Shown: positions 26,086 to 40,129, counted from the first letter of the stretch. The stretch: 64,000 nucleotides of DNA from Albula goreensis (GCA_022829145.1 CM040744.1:6111001-6175000); one strand, 5' to 3'. Notes: generated by a model from the letters alone, not told the origin. Numbers and translations are program-made.

Positions 26086-29000
26086 CAGAATGTACTTCCG
26101 GAATTGAAGTGGTGTCACTGCTGTCTGTGTTGTGGAAGGACGACACTGTAAAACAGAAGTTACAGTGAGTGATTTATCTGTATCAGTCATTCAGTCTAAT
26201 GCTCCAGCATTACGGCCAACCTACCTCAACAGCAGACCTGCTGAGTTTGCAGTGATATAACCTTTTCTCCTCAAACTCATCAATGAATCTGCCTTTTTGC
26301 AGTGCACTACATAATATATCCTTCTAAAACCAGACAACGAGAGTCTCCACTGCTTATCTGCTGAAAAATACTACAGAAGACTGCAGCGGTATTTGAGCTG
26401 TGGACAGCTTCTTATCTTGTGAAATAAAACCTGTGATTGAAACATTTTACAGTAATACCAAAAATGTAATTATTATTCAAATAAAATATGTCATAAATGT
26501 ATTTCATGAAATACACATTATCTTTGAAAAAAAAAGATTACCTTAAAAATGCAATCATTTATTCATCATTAAAATTAAGTTATATTATAAAGCTTGAAGA
26601 CCGAATGGTTAAATGATAAGGAGTAAGGGTAATTCTCGTGCGTTAGATTGAACCAGTTCTTGAAACAAGCAGTCAGAGCACAAAGGAAGCTGCAAATCAC
26701 ATACATTTGGATTAGATGAATCTTTAAAGAAACAAATTTTGAATTGTGAGGGTTTCAAATTCTTTGGAAATAAATTGAATGAACTTAGTCTCTTAAAGGG
26801 TATACGCAAATCATTCAATACATACTTATGCCATTCTAGCTCCATATTAAAACAACATATTCCACAGAACATACTTGCTTTTCTCCGATCCAAAGGGAAA
26901 AAGTCAAGGAAACATATGCTGTAACATAAAGTGTGTTTTGATTGAATTACATATATGTTACATATATGCCCTTAAAGAGAGAAAAGTTGGTCTGGATCGG
27001 GTTCTGACCTCCTACAGGTATTCCACACCAGGGATATGTACTGTAGTGTGGAAAAATGACCCAGAACACTTTGCAATGCGGGGGGGGTGGACTCAGGAGC
27101 ATATAAAAGCACTTAAAAATCTGTACACTACTTCCCAATATGCTCCCTTCAAAAAAGGTTTGATACTCACCTTTTGATGCTGGGGAACATTCCCAAAATT
27201 CACTCATCCACTCATCCCTCAACCAGCTGTAACAATTTGCTGGAATAATGCTAGCCATGCACAACTCTGCTGTTGATAATGCTACACTCAAGTCACTAGC
27301 TACGATAGCTGCTTGTGCCCCAATGACAAAATCCATGAGCACTGAATTTCAATATGCTAGACAGTAAGTGTGTGCTAAAGAGGAAATTTGGATTCATAAA
27401 ATGAATTCATACCAATGATTTTATGTTGATATAATCCAAGGTTCTCAAATTAAACTCTGTAAAAGGTTTATTGGGCTGCATTCTCATCCATCCAGCTCAA
27501 AATAAAGGAAACGGAACTAAAATCACTCCTCCATGGCTGGATTACTGACTGATATCTGATGAATCCAGCTTTAACAAGAATGAATACCTTTCTGAGGAAC
27601 ATGGCCTAGTTAAAAGAGTCACAATCCTCACAACTCTGTTGCATACTTTTATCTTATCATGACACAAACAGTTCTTACTTGTCACAAAAGATCAACCTTA
27701 AACAACAGTCTACACCATGAATGCCTGCAGATACAAAGCCGCGAACTGTCTGCTAGCTTCCATTAACTTGTGAACCCCACCCTGTTGAGACTGTCTGAAA
27801 TGGGTCATGTTAATAACCCGCCTTTTTAGCGCTCATTCCCTCGGCGCTTTGCAAAGGTAACGAAATGACAGTACAGGCCATCTGTTCACCGGTCTGTTAA
27901 AATCTTCTGCAATAATTAGATCCCATCAAAACAGGCCTCTGAACATTAGGTCGCTGCCCGCGGAAGCTGCTCGTGTACACATGCTAATTACCGAGAGCAA
28001 ACAAGCCACCCTTACTTTGACTGAAATGTGGCTGGCGACAGACAAGAAAGTTTAAAAATATTTCAGACTTATTATAAATGTATGTAAATGTCTTTGCTTT
28101 TAATCAGATACCCTGCATGTTTTTGTCTTGGGGGAGGCAAACTTTTTATGGAACCATGCCCTTTCTTTGCAGATAGAACCAAGACTATGAAAACTTGAAC
28201 GTATAGCAGAGTTTAGCTCCCTTAAAGCAGGAACGAGTCGCTCCAGTTACACGCCTGCAGGAATTTTGAATTATCTTTCTATTTGCAGTAAATTTCCTGC
28301 ACATATTTACTCCAAACATTGAGTTCAATAAAACTGTTTCAAAGTGAAAACCAACAGACCCTGTAGTGCAGTCCTTGACTGCCACAGTCATGCACTTCTC
28401 AGAATCATCTTTCAATTAGCAACCAAATGACTTCAAAATATTTACACCAAAGATTTACTTCAATTAAACCACGCTGAAGTGAAAACTAACAGCCTCTGCG
28501 GCCGTCCATGACCGGAATGTATCATTCCTGCATAAAACACGTCATATCCATGCTGGATGGTTATTTTCCAAAATGTAAATGTGAGAATCATTATCATCAT
28601 TATATCTGCAATTATATTTGTCATTCATCAAACCCAGTTATTTTCATTAATCTTTAAATAACAAGGAGCTGGGTTCTTCTCACATTCTGTATTGGTTTAG
28701 GAAAATTATGTATTTTATGCATAGTACTACTAAATTAATTAAAATGTTCCAATTTATTTGGAATGTTCCAGAAATCATTACTCAAAATAATGGATGAAAT
28801 AGATCATATGAGTAGTGTTAGTGACGAGGCTTGGTGGAAAATTGTCAATGGCGAAGCCCTTGTAAAATTTTTAGAGAACAGTCCGTCTCAGAAAAGAAAC
28901 ACATTTTTGTTTTATGACTTGCTCCAAGTCAAGTATACAGTGTCAGTCTCTGGCTGACCGTCCGACAACAGCTTGAATTCCACATTTGGGATTTCAGAAG

Positions 29001-30024
29001 GTACGGTCAACATTGCCTGCTTCTCTTTGTGCGGACTGGATCTGGATTTACTGCTGGAAATGGGCCAAATGAGCCCGAGGCGCCTTCGGTTCCAACAGGA
29101 TCCATGCACACAAAAACTCTGCATCCATCTGGGACGCAGAATCTGTTACAACCTGCTGCCCCGATAGCTGACAATAAAATAGATGTTGAAGAATCCCACG
29201 ACAGTGAGGAAGCATTTCAGAGAGGCTGAGAGAAAAAAAAAAAAACTTTTGCTGAAAGCATTTGCGTTTAGGTGATTTTGGCCTGAAATTTCATTTTCTA
29301 ACAAGATACGACAACCAGTCTCGCTTCATGGTGAAGCATTGGGTAAAGCTATCATGTGGCATACACATGAAAGTTTGAATGTTTAAGCTTTAATTACATC
29401 ATATTCCAGTTTTTGTACAGAAATTTTGATCCAGCTCATTGATGAAACAATATTCTGTCTAGACCCCAAATAAATTATTTCTAAAAGTTGACACTTACTG
29501 TAAAATTGCAAGTACCCTATCTTTTTCAAGTTTCACACTGGGATAAAAACTTTTCTCCAGAAACCACCACAACACATTGCCTATTCATGTTCTTTGAACA
29601 CAGACATTTCTGTCCCTAATGGCTGCCCTGGCGAATTTGGACTTACTGTAGAAATCATTGTAAAAATAAGGGAAAAACTTTATAAACCTTGCAGCCAGTC
29701 TATTCAAGGGCTATGTTTAAGATGAATATGCTAGTCACTGAGAAATATCATAGTATAATATAGAAAATAGTGAAATTGTACAGTTCAGATTGCTGATTGG
29801 GTGTAATCAAATTATACCCGACAATTGTTGTAGTGCACTGACTGTTTTAGGTTTGGAAGTGGTAACAAGGATTGTAAACTTTACACAGCAGAAAACAAGC
29901 ATATGTCCCCATAATCTTACATAGACTCTTATTCTACACAAGAGGGCCATCTTTTTAAGATGGAAAGTATCCTTGGTGAACAGATTAAAAGGTAGTCTTA
30001 TGGGCCAGAACAACCCAAATGCAG
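26086..30024. other. Intronic DNA, mostly featureless
   Basis: I see no gene. A G-run lies near 27079. A complex block at 27790-28020 is listed separately. Short frames here look like chance. Confidence 0.5.
27790..28020. promoter_or_regulatory. Candidate conserved non-coding block
   Basis: Compared with its surroundings this block is unusually complex and contains several CpG sites (CGGCGC, CCGCGG), a TAATTA core in ATGCTAATTACCGAG (about 27981-27995) and an AACCGG-like site. No reading frame or repeat signature is present. The regulatory call is inference only. Confidence 0.2.
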
Positions 30025-30025
30025 G

Positions 30026-30049
30026 CACACACACACACACACACACACA
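30026..30049. repeat. (CA)n microsatellite
   Basis: About twelve CA units at the left edge of the interspersed repeat at 30055-30330. Confidence 0.9.
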
Positions 30050-30054
30050 TACAC

Positions 30055-30215
30055 ATGCAAGAAGGATTCAGGTTCAATTCCTACCACGGCCAGTCTCCAT
30101 TTGTGTCGATTTTGCATGTTCTCCATGGAACCTTTTGTGCTCAGATGGGCTTTCTCTGGTTTCTCACCACAGTCTAAAGATATGTAGTTTCGGACTTGCT
30201 AAATGTGTGAGTAAG

Positions 30216-30250
<35 letters not shown>

Positions 30251-30330
30251 ATGTATGTCTGTCTGCCCCTGCAGTGGACCCCATCTTATGCCCAAAGTCT
30301 GCTGGGATAAGTTCATATTAAAATAAATTT
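30055..30330 (+). repeat. Teleost interspersed repeat (LINE/SINE tail type) split by a TCTG microsatellite
   Basis: The phrases GTTCAATTCCTACC, TTTTGCATGTTCTCC, TTTCTCACCACAGTCTAAAGA and CTGCTGGGATAAG, in this order, match a very common fish retroposon 3' region (usual form ends CTGGGATAGGCTCC). A (TCTG)n tract interrupts it. It is decayed and non-coding. I think it belongs to an L2-like family but cannot prove this. Confidence 0.65.
30218..30266. repeat. (TCTG)n microsatellite
   Basis: About nine TCTG units, then two variant TATG units and further TCTG units. Confidence 0.9.
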
Positions 30331-33040
30331 TAAAAATAAAACAAATTGCCTCTTGCCTACATTCTCTAAGGAGTAATCTCATTTCTCACACTTAAACAAT
30401 TGTCCATGGCAATGAGAGCATAAGGAAGATGCGATGTCTTTGATGTTGCTTTTGATGTAGCAGTATCTCATCAACATTTTAGATGTTTCCACCCACCTCA
30501 TATCTACTGTGTCAGCAGGAATCTTATTTTCTGCAAAGGGTTAAATATCTTGTCAACAATTTACAGCACCATTCTGTTCTAACCTTAACAGGCAATGTGG
30601 AAGGGTCTAACGGAGGCATGTACAAGCTGAGATGAAATTTAAAATGAATAACTTTTAATCAATTACAGTCACATTGACATTTTGTTCTTCAGAGAAGGGG
30701 TACTTAAATGTTCAAAACATAATGGTTTCATTGTGCCTCTTCCCATCAAAATGCACAAATGAATTAATTAACAAAGGCATTATAATTAACATAGACATAG
30801 ATATAAAACATGACATCCTTTGTTTACTCAGCAGATGCTCCATAAGTTTATATGGCAGATATTATGCAGCTGCATTTTTACTGAAGTAATTAAGCTTCAG
30901 TACCTCGCTCAGGGATAGAAACACAGCGCCCCATCTGGGATCTAAAGCCACAATATTTCAGTTACAATTCCAAACCACCGGGCTGAACGGCCACGCTCCA
31001 GTTCAAAAGCACCAGAAAAACCAAGATCAGGGGGCCGCAACCCCAGAACATACAATAACAAATCTGTGCCTCCTGACCCTTGCATTTTAATCTGTTTATG
31101 CTAATATTTAAAACCACACTGATAGGTTTCCAAAAGTTCTGCGACATCAAATTCAATGCAAAATCAATTAAATATATGTTTGCCTGGCATGAGTTCGAAA
31201 CAATTCTATCCGTACGGTCACAAAGCACTCCTTGAGTTACAGCTATGTCACCCACACTGGGACCAATTGTATCTGGCTACCGTGGATGCCCTGTCGTTGA
31301 CAGCTAATGACATGGCTGGGAACTTGCAGCTCTAGGGCCAGCAATTGTACCAGGCAAATCTGCTACCTTAGGCACCTGTGAGGATTCTCTTTCATTTTTC
31401 ACATAGCATCCTCTCACTGAAAGTTTAAAAAAACCACAAATGGCACTAAGTTATATATTAAAAAGGCAAGCATACATCACAAGCATAACAGCTAATGGCT
31501 AACTATTTCTGTCATTTGTGGGACAAATCTAAATAAGCGGGTGGCTTACATATGCACGTATATATCAATAACTTAATAACAGCAGTATAGGTTTAGTAAA
31601 TGGTGTCATTGGAGGCAGCCTTGCGATTTGCAGAGAAGGTAGCCAGAATTCAGATACATGATGATAGATAATTTCCCAGCTCAGTGGCTGATCTCAGCAG
31701 ATTATGATAATGGCGTACATGCATAGCCATACTAAGAGGAGAGTTTCATATTCCACAGTTTCATACCACTACGACTCGCTCTGGAAGATTTTCAGGCCAT
31801 TCATTTTCGGCCCATAATTCATCAGACGTTGTCCACATGAACTGAAAGCGACTAGCTAGAAGGCTAAACAACTGAATAATTCATATTGTTAGATGTGGTA
31901 GCAAAGCAATCCGTTCTTAATATAATTTCTGAATTGCTATACCTTTTTTTATTTTATACAAATTCTTCATGGACAGTGATGTGAAAAGTTCATTCTACAT
32001 ATGATAAAACAGATTTATCATTCATCAAGCAGGGCCACAACTCAACTGTCAATGCTAATACAAACATTTCAGATGAGCAACTCAATCAAATTGCATGTTA
32101 AACTTTATATTGCTTGACGAGAATTTAAGTGTAGCTTGCAATCTGGTGGTAAAGAATATGTTTGCAAAGTTTGTCACCAGAGTCAGCAAATTTCCAAAGC
32201 ACCTCGTATTAATTGTTATGCATGCCGTACCATATAAATTTGTTGTTTCTGTGATCCAGATGATTGCTTTATTGTTGCATACGCCCTTTTGGAAACAGCG
32301 TCATTTAAATTTTTGTGACTGATTTCATATTTTTGGGTGTGTGAATAGATGCATTCATTTCAGTACCCTATCTGAGGATCTGAAGACTGCTGTAAAATGA
32401 TCACATAATTCACAGTATCCTTACATACAGAACTAAAGTAGAAAATCGATTATAACTATCCAGTATGTGATTTTCTGCTGGAATTTAATTTATTAACTAG
32501 TAATATGTTGACGGCATTAAATATGTCTGTTACACTATCTTTCATGCCAAGGTTTTTCAGTTGAAAAACCATGACAGCCACTCAGAATTATTGGCTCTCA
32601 TTCCATCTGCGCTCTTATTTAATTCGATTTTAATTTAGATTAATAAGTTACTTGTTCAATTATTACTCTTGGCCCTAATGGTAACACTTATTTGTCAAAT
32701 TAATTGGGCATAATCAAATATTTTAAAGGACTACTCTTGGCTTTGTTGAAATGGCAGCACTTTATAACGCACATTACTAAGGTTTTGATGGGAGGTCAGT
32801 GCCGCAGCTTGGAAACCTCCTCATACAACCTACCCCTTAGCAAGATTAGTCAACAGTAATAAAGCTTAATGACCATGAACTGTCCTTAAAATACTGATGA
32901 ATGATATAGAAAGAGATTTAGTTAGTATTGTCTCGTTGTACAAACTCTACATGGAAATAATACAAAAATTCAGTTAACGTAGTAAGATTCTACACCAAGA
33001 AAGTAAAACAGAAAAGTAGGTAGTGAATGCACCGAAGTAG

Positions 33041-33041
<1 letters not shown>
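30331..33041. other. AT-rich intronic DNA
   Basis: No gene was recognised. The part 30900-31380 has short retroposon-like phrases ('ctcgctcaggg', 'ctaccttaggcac') but no clear boundaries. The part 32560-32830 is complex and rich in TAATTA/ATTAGA words. Confidence 0.45.

Positions 33042-33102
<61 letters not shown>
33042..33102. repeat. (GT)n microsatellite, about 30 units
   Basis: A pure GT tract of about 61 bp, one of the two longest simple repeats in the window. Confidence 0.95.
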
Positions 33103-33104
<2 letters not shown>

Positions 33105-33232
33105 TGGGTAAATGTTTAGTTTTACTCTAGTTAGAAACCTTTATCATTTTAAAATTCATTTTTGGTAATATTTTATGTGTAATTTCCATTTCATGGCTGC
33201 AGTTCAGTCTACGGGTCATTCCGCCAAGGGTG

Positions 33233-33513
33233 CTACACTGGTTGACCCACGTTTGTATCTGGAGTCATGTGATCCAGATCTTGGGATTCCAGAATAGTCT
33301 TGTGATGTGCTGTAACAGCAGCTGACCTGGTCATTGTGAGGATGTCTTCAGAGGGAAAAGCCTGAATTCCAATGACTTTAAGAAGGACAGTGAGTTCTCT
33401 AAAGATCGAGCTTCCCAGAACAGTAATATTTGATAAAATATCTAAGATAGACTTACATACATCATCCACTAATGGTTCCAGAAGTGGAGTAATGCAGTTA
33501 ACCACCAGGAGGT
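33233..33513 (-). CDS. Possible orphan terminal exon (unrecognised protein)
   Basis: On the minus strand a good-looking splice acceptor (pyrimidine run, then TTTTTTTTAG at 33514) opens a frame that continues for 92 codons to a TAG at 33235-33233. The predicted peptide is amphipathic and protein-like: ITPLLEPLVDDVCKSILDIL, then a second helical part (RELTVLLKVIGIQ), then a polar tail (TAHHKTILESQDLDHMTPD). Its composition is less AT-rich than the flanks. I do not recognise a family. It lies in the CNTFR intron on the same strand, 250 nt from a GT microsatellite. No AATAAA was seen directly downstream. It could be an alternative exon, a retrocopy fragment or chance. Confidence 0.22.
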
Positions 33514-34387
33514 CTAAAAAAAACTTTACAAACTTACTATTAAATAAAGCTTACATTTAATTTTTCCAAATGGTTTTAAGGATACTTTTGCTTAAATGTT
33601 TAAAATAAAGTCTGTCTTGGCGCAGAGAAAGAGTATTGATTTAGACCATTGTTCTCCCTCAGGTCTATTCAGAATGTGTGCTGACACTGTTGTCTTTGAG
33701 GTAGAACACAGTTCTTGCCAAGATGATGTTTTAAAGACTCTATTTAACTTGTGCTAATTAGACCTGGAAATGACTGTGTACAGTCCAAATAATACCATCA
33801 TTTTACAAAAACATTCCCTATAATTCACAATTTTTATCTAATATGAAAATGAAATACAACCATAAAAATAAACGGACACAATCACGATGGACCATCCTTT
33901 TTCATTAAACCCTTTGGCAGGCATGTTTTTTTTTAACATACACCTATCAAATTGCATATTTAATTCATTACCAAATGTCCCAAAAAACAACAAACCCAAT
34001 AATCACTGGTCTCTTTATAGCTGGTCTGGGTTGCGTTTTATTTTATTGAACTGAAATTCGGGTAACCTAAATGTTAAAATAAGTACACACAGGGAAGCCA
34101 TTACGCAGTAATGATGTCATAATTAGTACTGCCTGTTGTGTTTTCGCTATATTAACTTGCGCTCCTGTGACCTCTAAAGCATCCACTGATGAGGGACAAT
34201 TTACCGAAATATTTGCATTTTGAGAATACTTAATAAACCTCGAATGAGTAAATTGAGTGCTAGTGTTATGACTGTCTTGCAATTACTGTGGACTCCGACA
34301 CCTGCAGTCCTCCCTTAAGCCCACTTTGGCTTGTGTATTTCAGCAGCCCAACAGATCTTTAGTTGAGCCAAAATGCTAGATGAACCA

Positions 34388-34423
<36 letters not shown>

Positions 34424-37400
34424 ATACACACAGTGAGAGACAGAAAGAGAGACATCATCCTGCTCGAGAATCATCAAATTCACAGATGATTTCATATCAG
34501 TCACATTAATAATACACATTATTACTAATTTATCAAAGCCCCTCACAAACTCTCATGTCGCTACAAACAGTCGAACACGCGGGGGAGGGAACCTGTCGTG
34601 GAATGAAGCCTTGTTGTTTACTTCACAGGCGGGCACACACTTCTGAAGGGGTGACACGCATTCTTAAACTTGGGTAAATTTGGACATTAAGTTTTAATTC
34701 CTAGAGTTCCCTTTTATCTAGCTGTCATAACGTGTCACTGACATGTCTTTAAGGCGTTAGTTACGAGTGACATCATTTTACAGTCCTAAATAAGGCAGCT
34801 AATAGGGTCATGCTAAGAAGGCCACATTTAGGACGTTAATTCTGACAAAGTGTAGTATTAAAACAAGTCAATGGTATTATATTTTTTGCATGAATAAAAT
34901 TGAATTTGTAGTGTAGACACAGTAAAGAAGCTAAGAAATACAATGCAAAAATCCAGGCTAATTGCAATGTTCAAACATTCACTCTTCTGTATGAGTGTGT
35001 GCCAGGCATGTGTAGGCTATACATTAATTCTAGTGGGCTGCTGACTGACTAATCCTGTTACGGCAATGTTGTAGTGTGTGGATGTAACTGACTGTCTGAT
35101 ATTACATCTAGACCTTGCCAGTGCCTGTAGCGATATAATTTCCTTCATCACACTGTCAGGCTATGAAACATTCCTTTCTCATCGTCCACCACGGACCTGC
35201 TTTAGAAGTGAAGTGACTACAGTCTGTCCGCACAAGCTGCACATGAGGTGTCCTCCTCAAACTCCATGCTTTTGTGCGGTTGCATTGAGTTGGAGGAGGT
35301 TTTGGCTGGAGAGCTGTGAGATAAAAAGCAGGGTGCTTGCCATCATGTGTTTTGATGACTTGTCTATGCTCTCTGGAATTGACAGAGGTGGATCCAGGGA
35401 TAAGAACCAACACAAACAGAAAATTCCAAATTTGAAGACTATAGGGGTGAAATAAAATACCTCCTAAATCCCTGTACTTATGTATGGAATCTGCATGTGC
35501 CTTTTGTAACTGTAAACATCCTTACTGAAACCTGACATTCATTTCAAAATATGAATCTTTTTGAATTCCTATTTAGCGTGGGAAAATTAAACCGACGTCA
35601 AAATAAAATTTATTTTAAAAATCTCTTCCTGAGCACAAGGTCTGTGTCTAAAAAAACTACTGGTAGGGAGCACTCTTGGTATATTATCAAACTCTTCTCT
35701 AAAACACCATTAATTCAGAATTCCAAAACTGATATCCAAAATTAAATGTCCTCCGTACCTGTGTGAACATTTTAGCCATACCTGTAACTCTGGTCCTCTC
35801 ACCATTCACCTGGAAACCATTATATACTTCCATTATATAATTCCATTTCAATATATTTAGTATTTTTTTTATCTATCAGAAAGGTTTGGACAAAGCAACT
35901 TCCACAATCAAAATGCTAAGCTGCAATTGTGTCAACTGTCACTTAGCATAGTCATCTTCCAAAATGTAAGCAAAATGCTTGCATGTGAGATCCCTGTAAG
36001 TTCATCATTTGGCACTAAAAACTTTTGCAGACAGCAACTTAAGTCATACAAGCTGACATTAATAAAGATTTATCAACCAATAAAGCTGCTAAAAACACAT
36101 CATAAGTTTAATATTAAACACATTGCACTGTTAAGAAAAACTGTTTCATTTGCTTACATTTTTAAAAATTGTGTTTACATTTTTTAACAAGTGAAGTCTC
36201 TACTTTGGTCCAGTTCTAAAGCCGTTCTCTCAGTAAATGTCTTCAAAACAGATGTAATGCAAGGAATCAACTCAAGTCGTGGGAAACTAAACAAAAAAAG
36301 CCCCAGTAGGTTTCTCAAGATGCTCTGAAAATCATTAAATGAAATGTCTGGTAAAATGGTCCAGGGCAAATTTCCTGATGGGTGAATTCAAAGAGGACAA
36401 CACTTACAGTGGTGTGTGAAAACTGAATGTGGTAAACACCTCGGGGGAATCAGGAAACTAGTCCTGCGCGAACGGTTTTAAAATAAAGTGTGACCACGCA
36501 GACCGGGATGTCCAATACGAAGAAATACCCTAAACAACTTTTTGAGGTTGTTTAGTGAGGAACAGACAGAGTAGCTGCAGTCCATGACCCTCGCTGTGGA
36601 ATGTAAACAGCCCGTGGCGATCATGTGTGTACATTTAGCCGGGTAGCACAGCCCTGCCGTGTCAGCTAACGCTCTCTAGCGCAGCACTTCAATGAGCCAT
36701 GCAGACTGAAGGGCAAACATACCTGGATGTCATTATAAAGCACTTCCCACAGATTACAGCAAGTATGCTGGAGCCTGAAAATCCAACAGCCCCTATTGAA
36801 AAACATGGTGGAGGGCCACCGCAGAACACGCTCCGCCTGGTAGCTTGCCATGCGTTCTTACGTCTGTTTTGACATTTCCTCGGTTCAACGGGGCTGCGCT
36901 GTTTTGTTTTGTTTTCTTTCATGTTTCTGCAGCTATGCAGGAGGTTTAATTCGAAGTAAATATGTGGAGAATAATGTTTACGAACATGCCAACTCTCATG
37001 ATTTAGTAAACAGTGTTGAAGAGCCTTTTTTCCACTTATGTTTAGGTTTTTACAAATAAAGCTTCCAAGATTTGACCTACCAGCACAATTAATCTTAGCT
37101 AAAGCAACACCATAAATGCAACACCATAAATAAATAAACAAATAAATAAATAACATAATGATTCCCGTCTCGCTCCACCTCGGCTGATGTCTGGAACAAA
37201 ATGGTTGCCCCAGATCACCTATGGTGATGCCACACATTGGCAGAGGTGACTTTCTACCTCTTCACTTAGTAACACTTTGGGTTCAAAAACAGCAGTTCAA
37301 TCCATATGGATGCACTGTGTAAACAGCAAAAACAAGTACTAGTGCTGGAAGTGGATACATTCCTTCCTGAGAATGAGTGCAAAACAAGTAACAAAATGTA

Positions 37401-38739
37401 AAATTTGACATTTTACCTGGAGGACAAAACAAGCTCATATTTGTTACTATGCTGCAAACATCACACACTATACAATGAAAGATATATGATCAATATGGAT
37501 GTAGGATGGAGATATATAACATTTTTTTCCATTAATTGGAGGTCCTTGTGTACAGAGACAGAGACAGGGTTACCTCTCTTTCACAATCCCTTCCAGCAAA
37601 GTTTTATTTTTGATAGGGTGATGAAAAGCACAGCTCTATACTCCATGGCTTTCTGTTTCATATTTGTTCGGCATGTGTTGTGCGGTGATTCTGTCTGAGC
37701 ATAAGGCCCTTACCTGGCCTAGAATTCACATCTTACTGACACAGTGACCTAGGAAGCACTGTTAGCATTTGACAGCTCACTATTAACTTTTTACATTTCA
37801 TATTTCATCCACAGCGCTCGACACCTACAAAACAGCATCACAGTTTCGGTCAAATTTTCATTCTGTTTTCAGTTGGCAAAATTTCAGTGCATCTCAAGTG
37901 AAAAGTTTTGCTAGGAGAAATAAAGCAAAGAAGCTTTGGTAGCATTGGTAGCTGTTGGTTACCATGGACGGTTGTGAGCACCTAGCAAACTATATAGGAG
38001 TAAGACCTCATGTAATGTGAACTAACAAACAGCAAAAAAGTGAGGGGAAAGTAAGTGGGTGAATTGAAAAAAAGATAGGTTTGATTAGAAAGTGATATAT
38101 TTCCCTTCTGATCAGAGCTTAATCAGAAGGAAAGCGTACAATTTACAGCACACTCCAGTGGCATCTAAAAAACCAGTAGAGAAAACATGATTACCATGAT
38201 ATCACATTCACTAAGGGACTGGCTGGTATGCAGGTTAGTAAATTAAAGTATACAGAAGCAACTATTGACTGACAGAAACTTACTTTTACCTCGCACTATT
38301 GAGATCACCATTTTAATTGAATCTCATGCAGTAGATGCAGTTGAGATGCAGCAGAATATGCCTTAGAAAACATTTCAGCAACACAAGAGGAAACATGCAA
38401 ATGTACATGTTCATGAATCTGAGACTGGATCTGATTCTAAGCTTGACTTGAGGTTTTCTCACTTAAAAAGGCTGACGGTAAAGGTATTTAAGTGATGCTT
38501 GAGAGAGAGATGGTACAATTTCAAGACGGGGCTTGTCACTGGGTCTACCTTATTAGTGATTTGTTATGATGATTACTGTAAATGCTAACTGGTTAAAGCA
38601 TATAAAGTCAAAGATTGTGCTGGAGGATAATGTCACACGAGGGTTGCACAAGGCTTATCCAATGGCCTAAACCTAAGATGGAGACAGAGCAGAGGGGTTA
38701 TAAAATGACAGCGTTTTGGAAAATGTGGACTGCTCCGAA
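33514..38739. other. AT-rich intronic DNA
   Basis: No gene was recognised. The part 34440-34640 is complex. The part 36560-36900 is richer in GC, with frames on both strands that match nothing I know. A short AAAT/AAAC repeat lies at about 37124-37153. Confidence 0.45.
34388..34418. repeat. (CA)n microsatellite
   Basis: About fifteen CA units with one GC variation at the right end, followed by a GA-rich patch. Confidence 0.9.
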
Positions 38740-40060
38740 TAGACAACCCCTTAGCATAAGCTTATTTGCAAATGGAAGTCAATGGGTCATTTAGAAGATA
38801 TCTGACCATCAACAGTACAAAAGAGTTGTTAGGAGTATAATCGTTTAGTTTTTGGTGTTGCTTCAGCATCACTGAAGGCTATGGACAGAAAGCTATGGGC
38901 CGGGTTTTGCAGGACTCCCTGGCAAAGTGCCATCTCAACAATATAATCGTCACTGGAGTTGATGATCAGGAACACACTGCAAACATGAAGAAGGTCCTTA
39001 CTAGACTGAGTGACTTTGGACTAAGAGCAAACAGAAACAAACATGAGTTTTTCAAAGACTAGATGGAGAGTACTGTTGCCTCAGAATTGACAAATATGGT
39101 CTCCATAAACACAAAAATAAAACTGGTTCAAGACTTAACAGTGTAGGCTTAGCCAATTAAAGATTACTCGTTGCTTCCTGGTTACTCCATATGATGTGAT
39201 CGGTTTTCAATCGTCCAGGGTGGTGTTCCTAGGCTATATTTCTGGCTGTCTGACATGCTACACAAAATGCTCTTAGGGGTCGTAGACATGAAGACTTTCA
39301 CCCACATAATGTCTGATGGCCTGACATTGATTGCCGATAGGTAGATCTGGCCAGGATCTGCGGCAGATGTCAGTGGACTCAATAGCGACCAGTGACAGAA
39401 CCAGTACACATGTGTGGGAGTGGTATACCACACTGTGGCGACGTGCATATATTGACTGTGTTTCTTGACGGAAAGTACTTTGTGGTTGACACCCACTCTA
39501 AGTGGCCTGAGATTATCTGCACAAAAATGGCAACCTCCACAAAGACCACTGACTTCTGGCACATTCTTCTCTCAAGAATGAGGCTTCCAGAACAAAAAGT
39601 AAGTGAAAACATTCGTCACTATTAGTTTACATCAGATGAGTTCCACATTTTCGTGGGAATGGATGGGATACAGCACACCATCTCTTAGCTCTTTCGCCCT
39701 GCAACAAACGGACTTGCTGAGAGGTTTATACAGTCCTTTAAACAGTCGATAAAGGTCATGGGAAAGAATGGGATGTCCCTACAGGACAGGGGTGCAAAGT
39801 TTTTACTGACTTATCGGAACAGTGCAAACGCCACTACAGGTCATGCACCAGCAATAATTTTGTAGGGGCAACCTCGCAGATCACATCTGGGCTTGTTAAA
39901 ACCTGCCTTGTGCAGACAGGTACAGCAGAATCAACCAGACTGTAGCAGGCATCAGAAACACCCAGGTATCCACACATTCAACAGTGGACAAAATGCAATG
40001 GCAAGAGATTATCAAAAGCATGTTAAGAATTGGCACTTTATCACTCTCAGACTGGTCAAT
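38740..40060 (+). mobile_element. Ty3-type LTR retrotransposon fossil (RT to integrase part of pol)
   Basis: In broken plus-strand frames the order fits a Ty3/mdg4-type pol gene. The end of reverse transcriptase is seen as YLTIN (about 38797), LVFGVAS (about 38850), a decayed YLDD box (LNNIIVTG, about 38934), MKKVLTRLSDFGLRANRNK (about 38988) and then LRIDKYGLHK (about 39079). Integrase follows: VDTHSKWPE (about 39486; the first catalytic Asp is in this strand), HPATNGLAERFIQSFKQSIK (about 39700; contains the catalytic Glu position) and a C-terminal MARDY (about 39992). RNase H is largely missing. Stops and indels are frequent and no LTRs were seen, so it is an old, dead copy. Confidence 0.85.
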
Positions 40061-40129
40061 TTTTTTATTTTTTTTTAACAAAAACTAAACTAAAGTGGAA
40101 ATTACTTCCTCTCATTTGGTTGGGGGGGT

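Noticed and set aside
30218..30266. CRISPR-like array
   Set aside because: Pure TCTG units without spacers; it is a microsatellite in vertebrate DNA.
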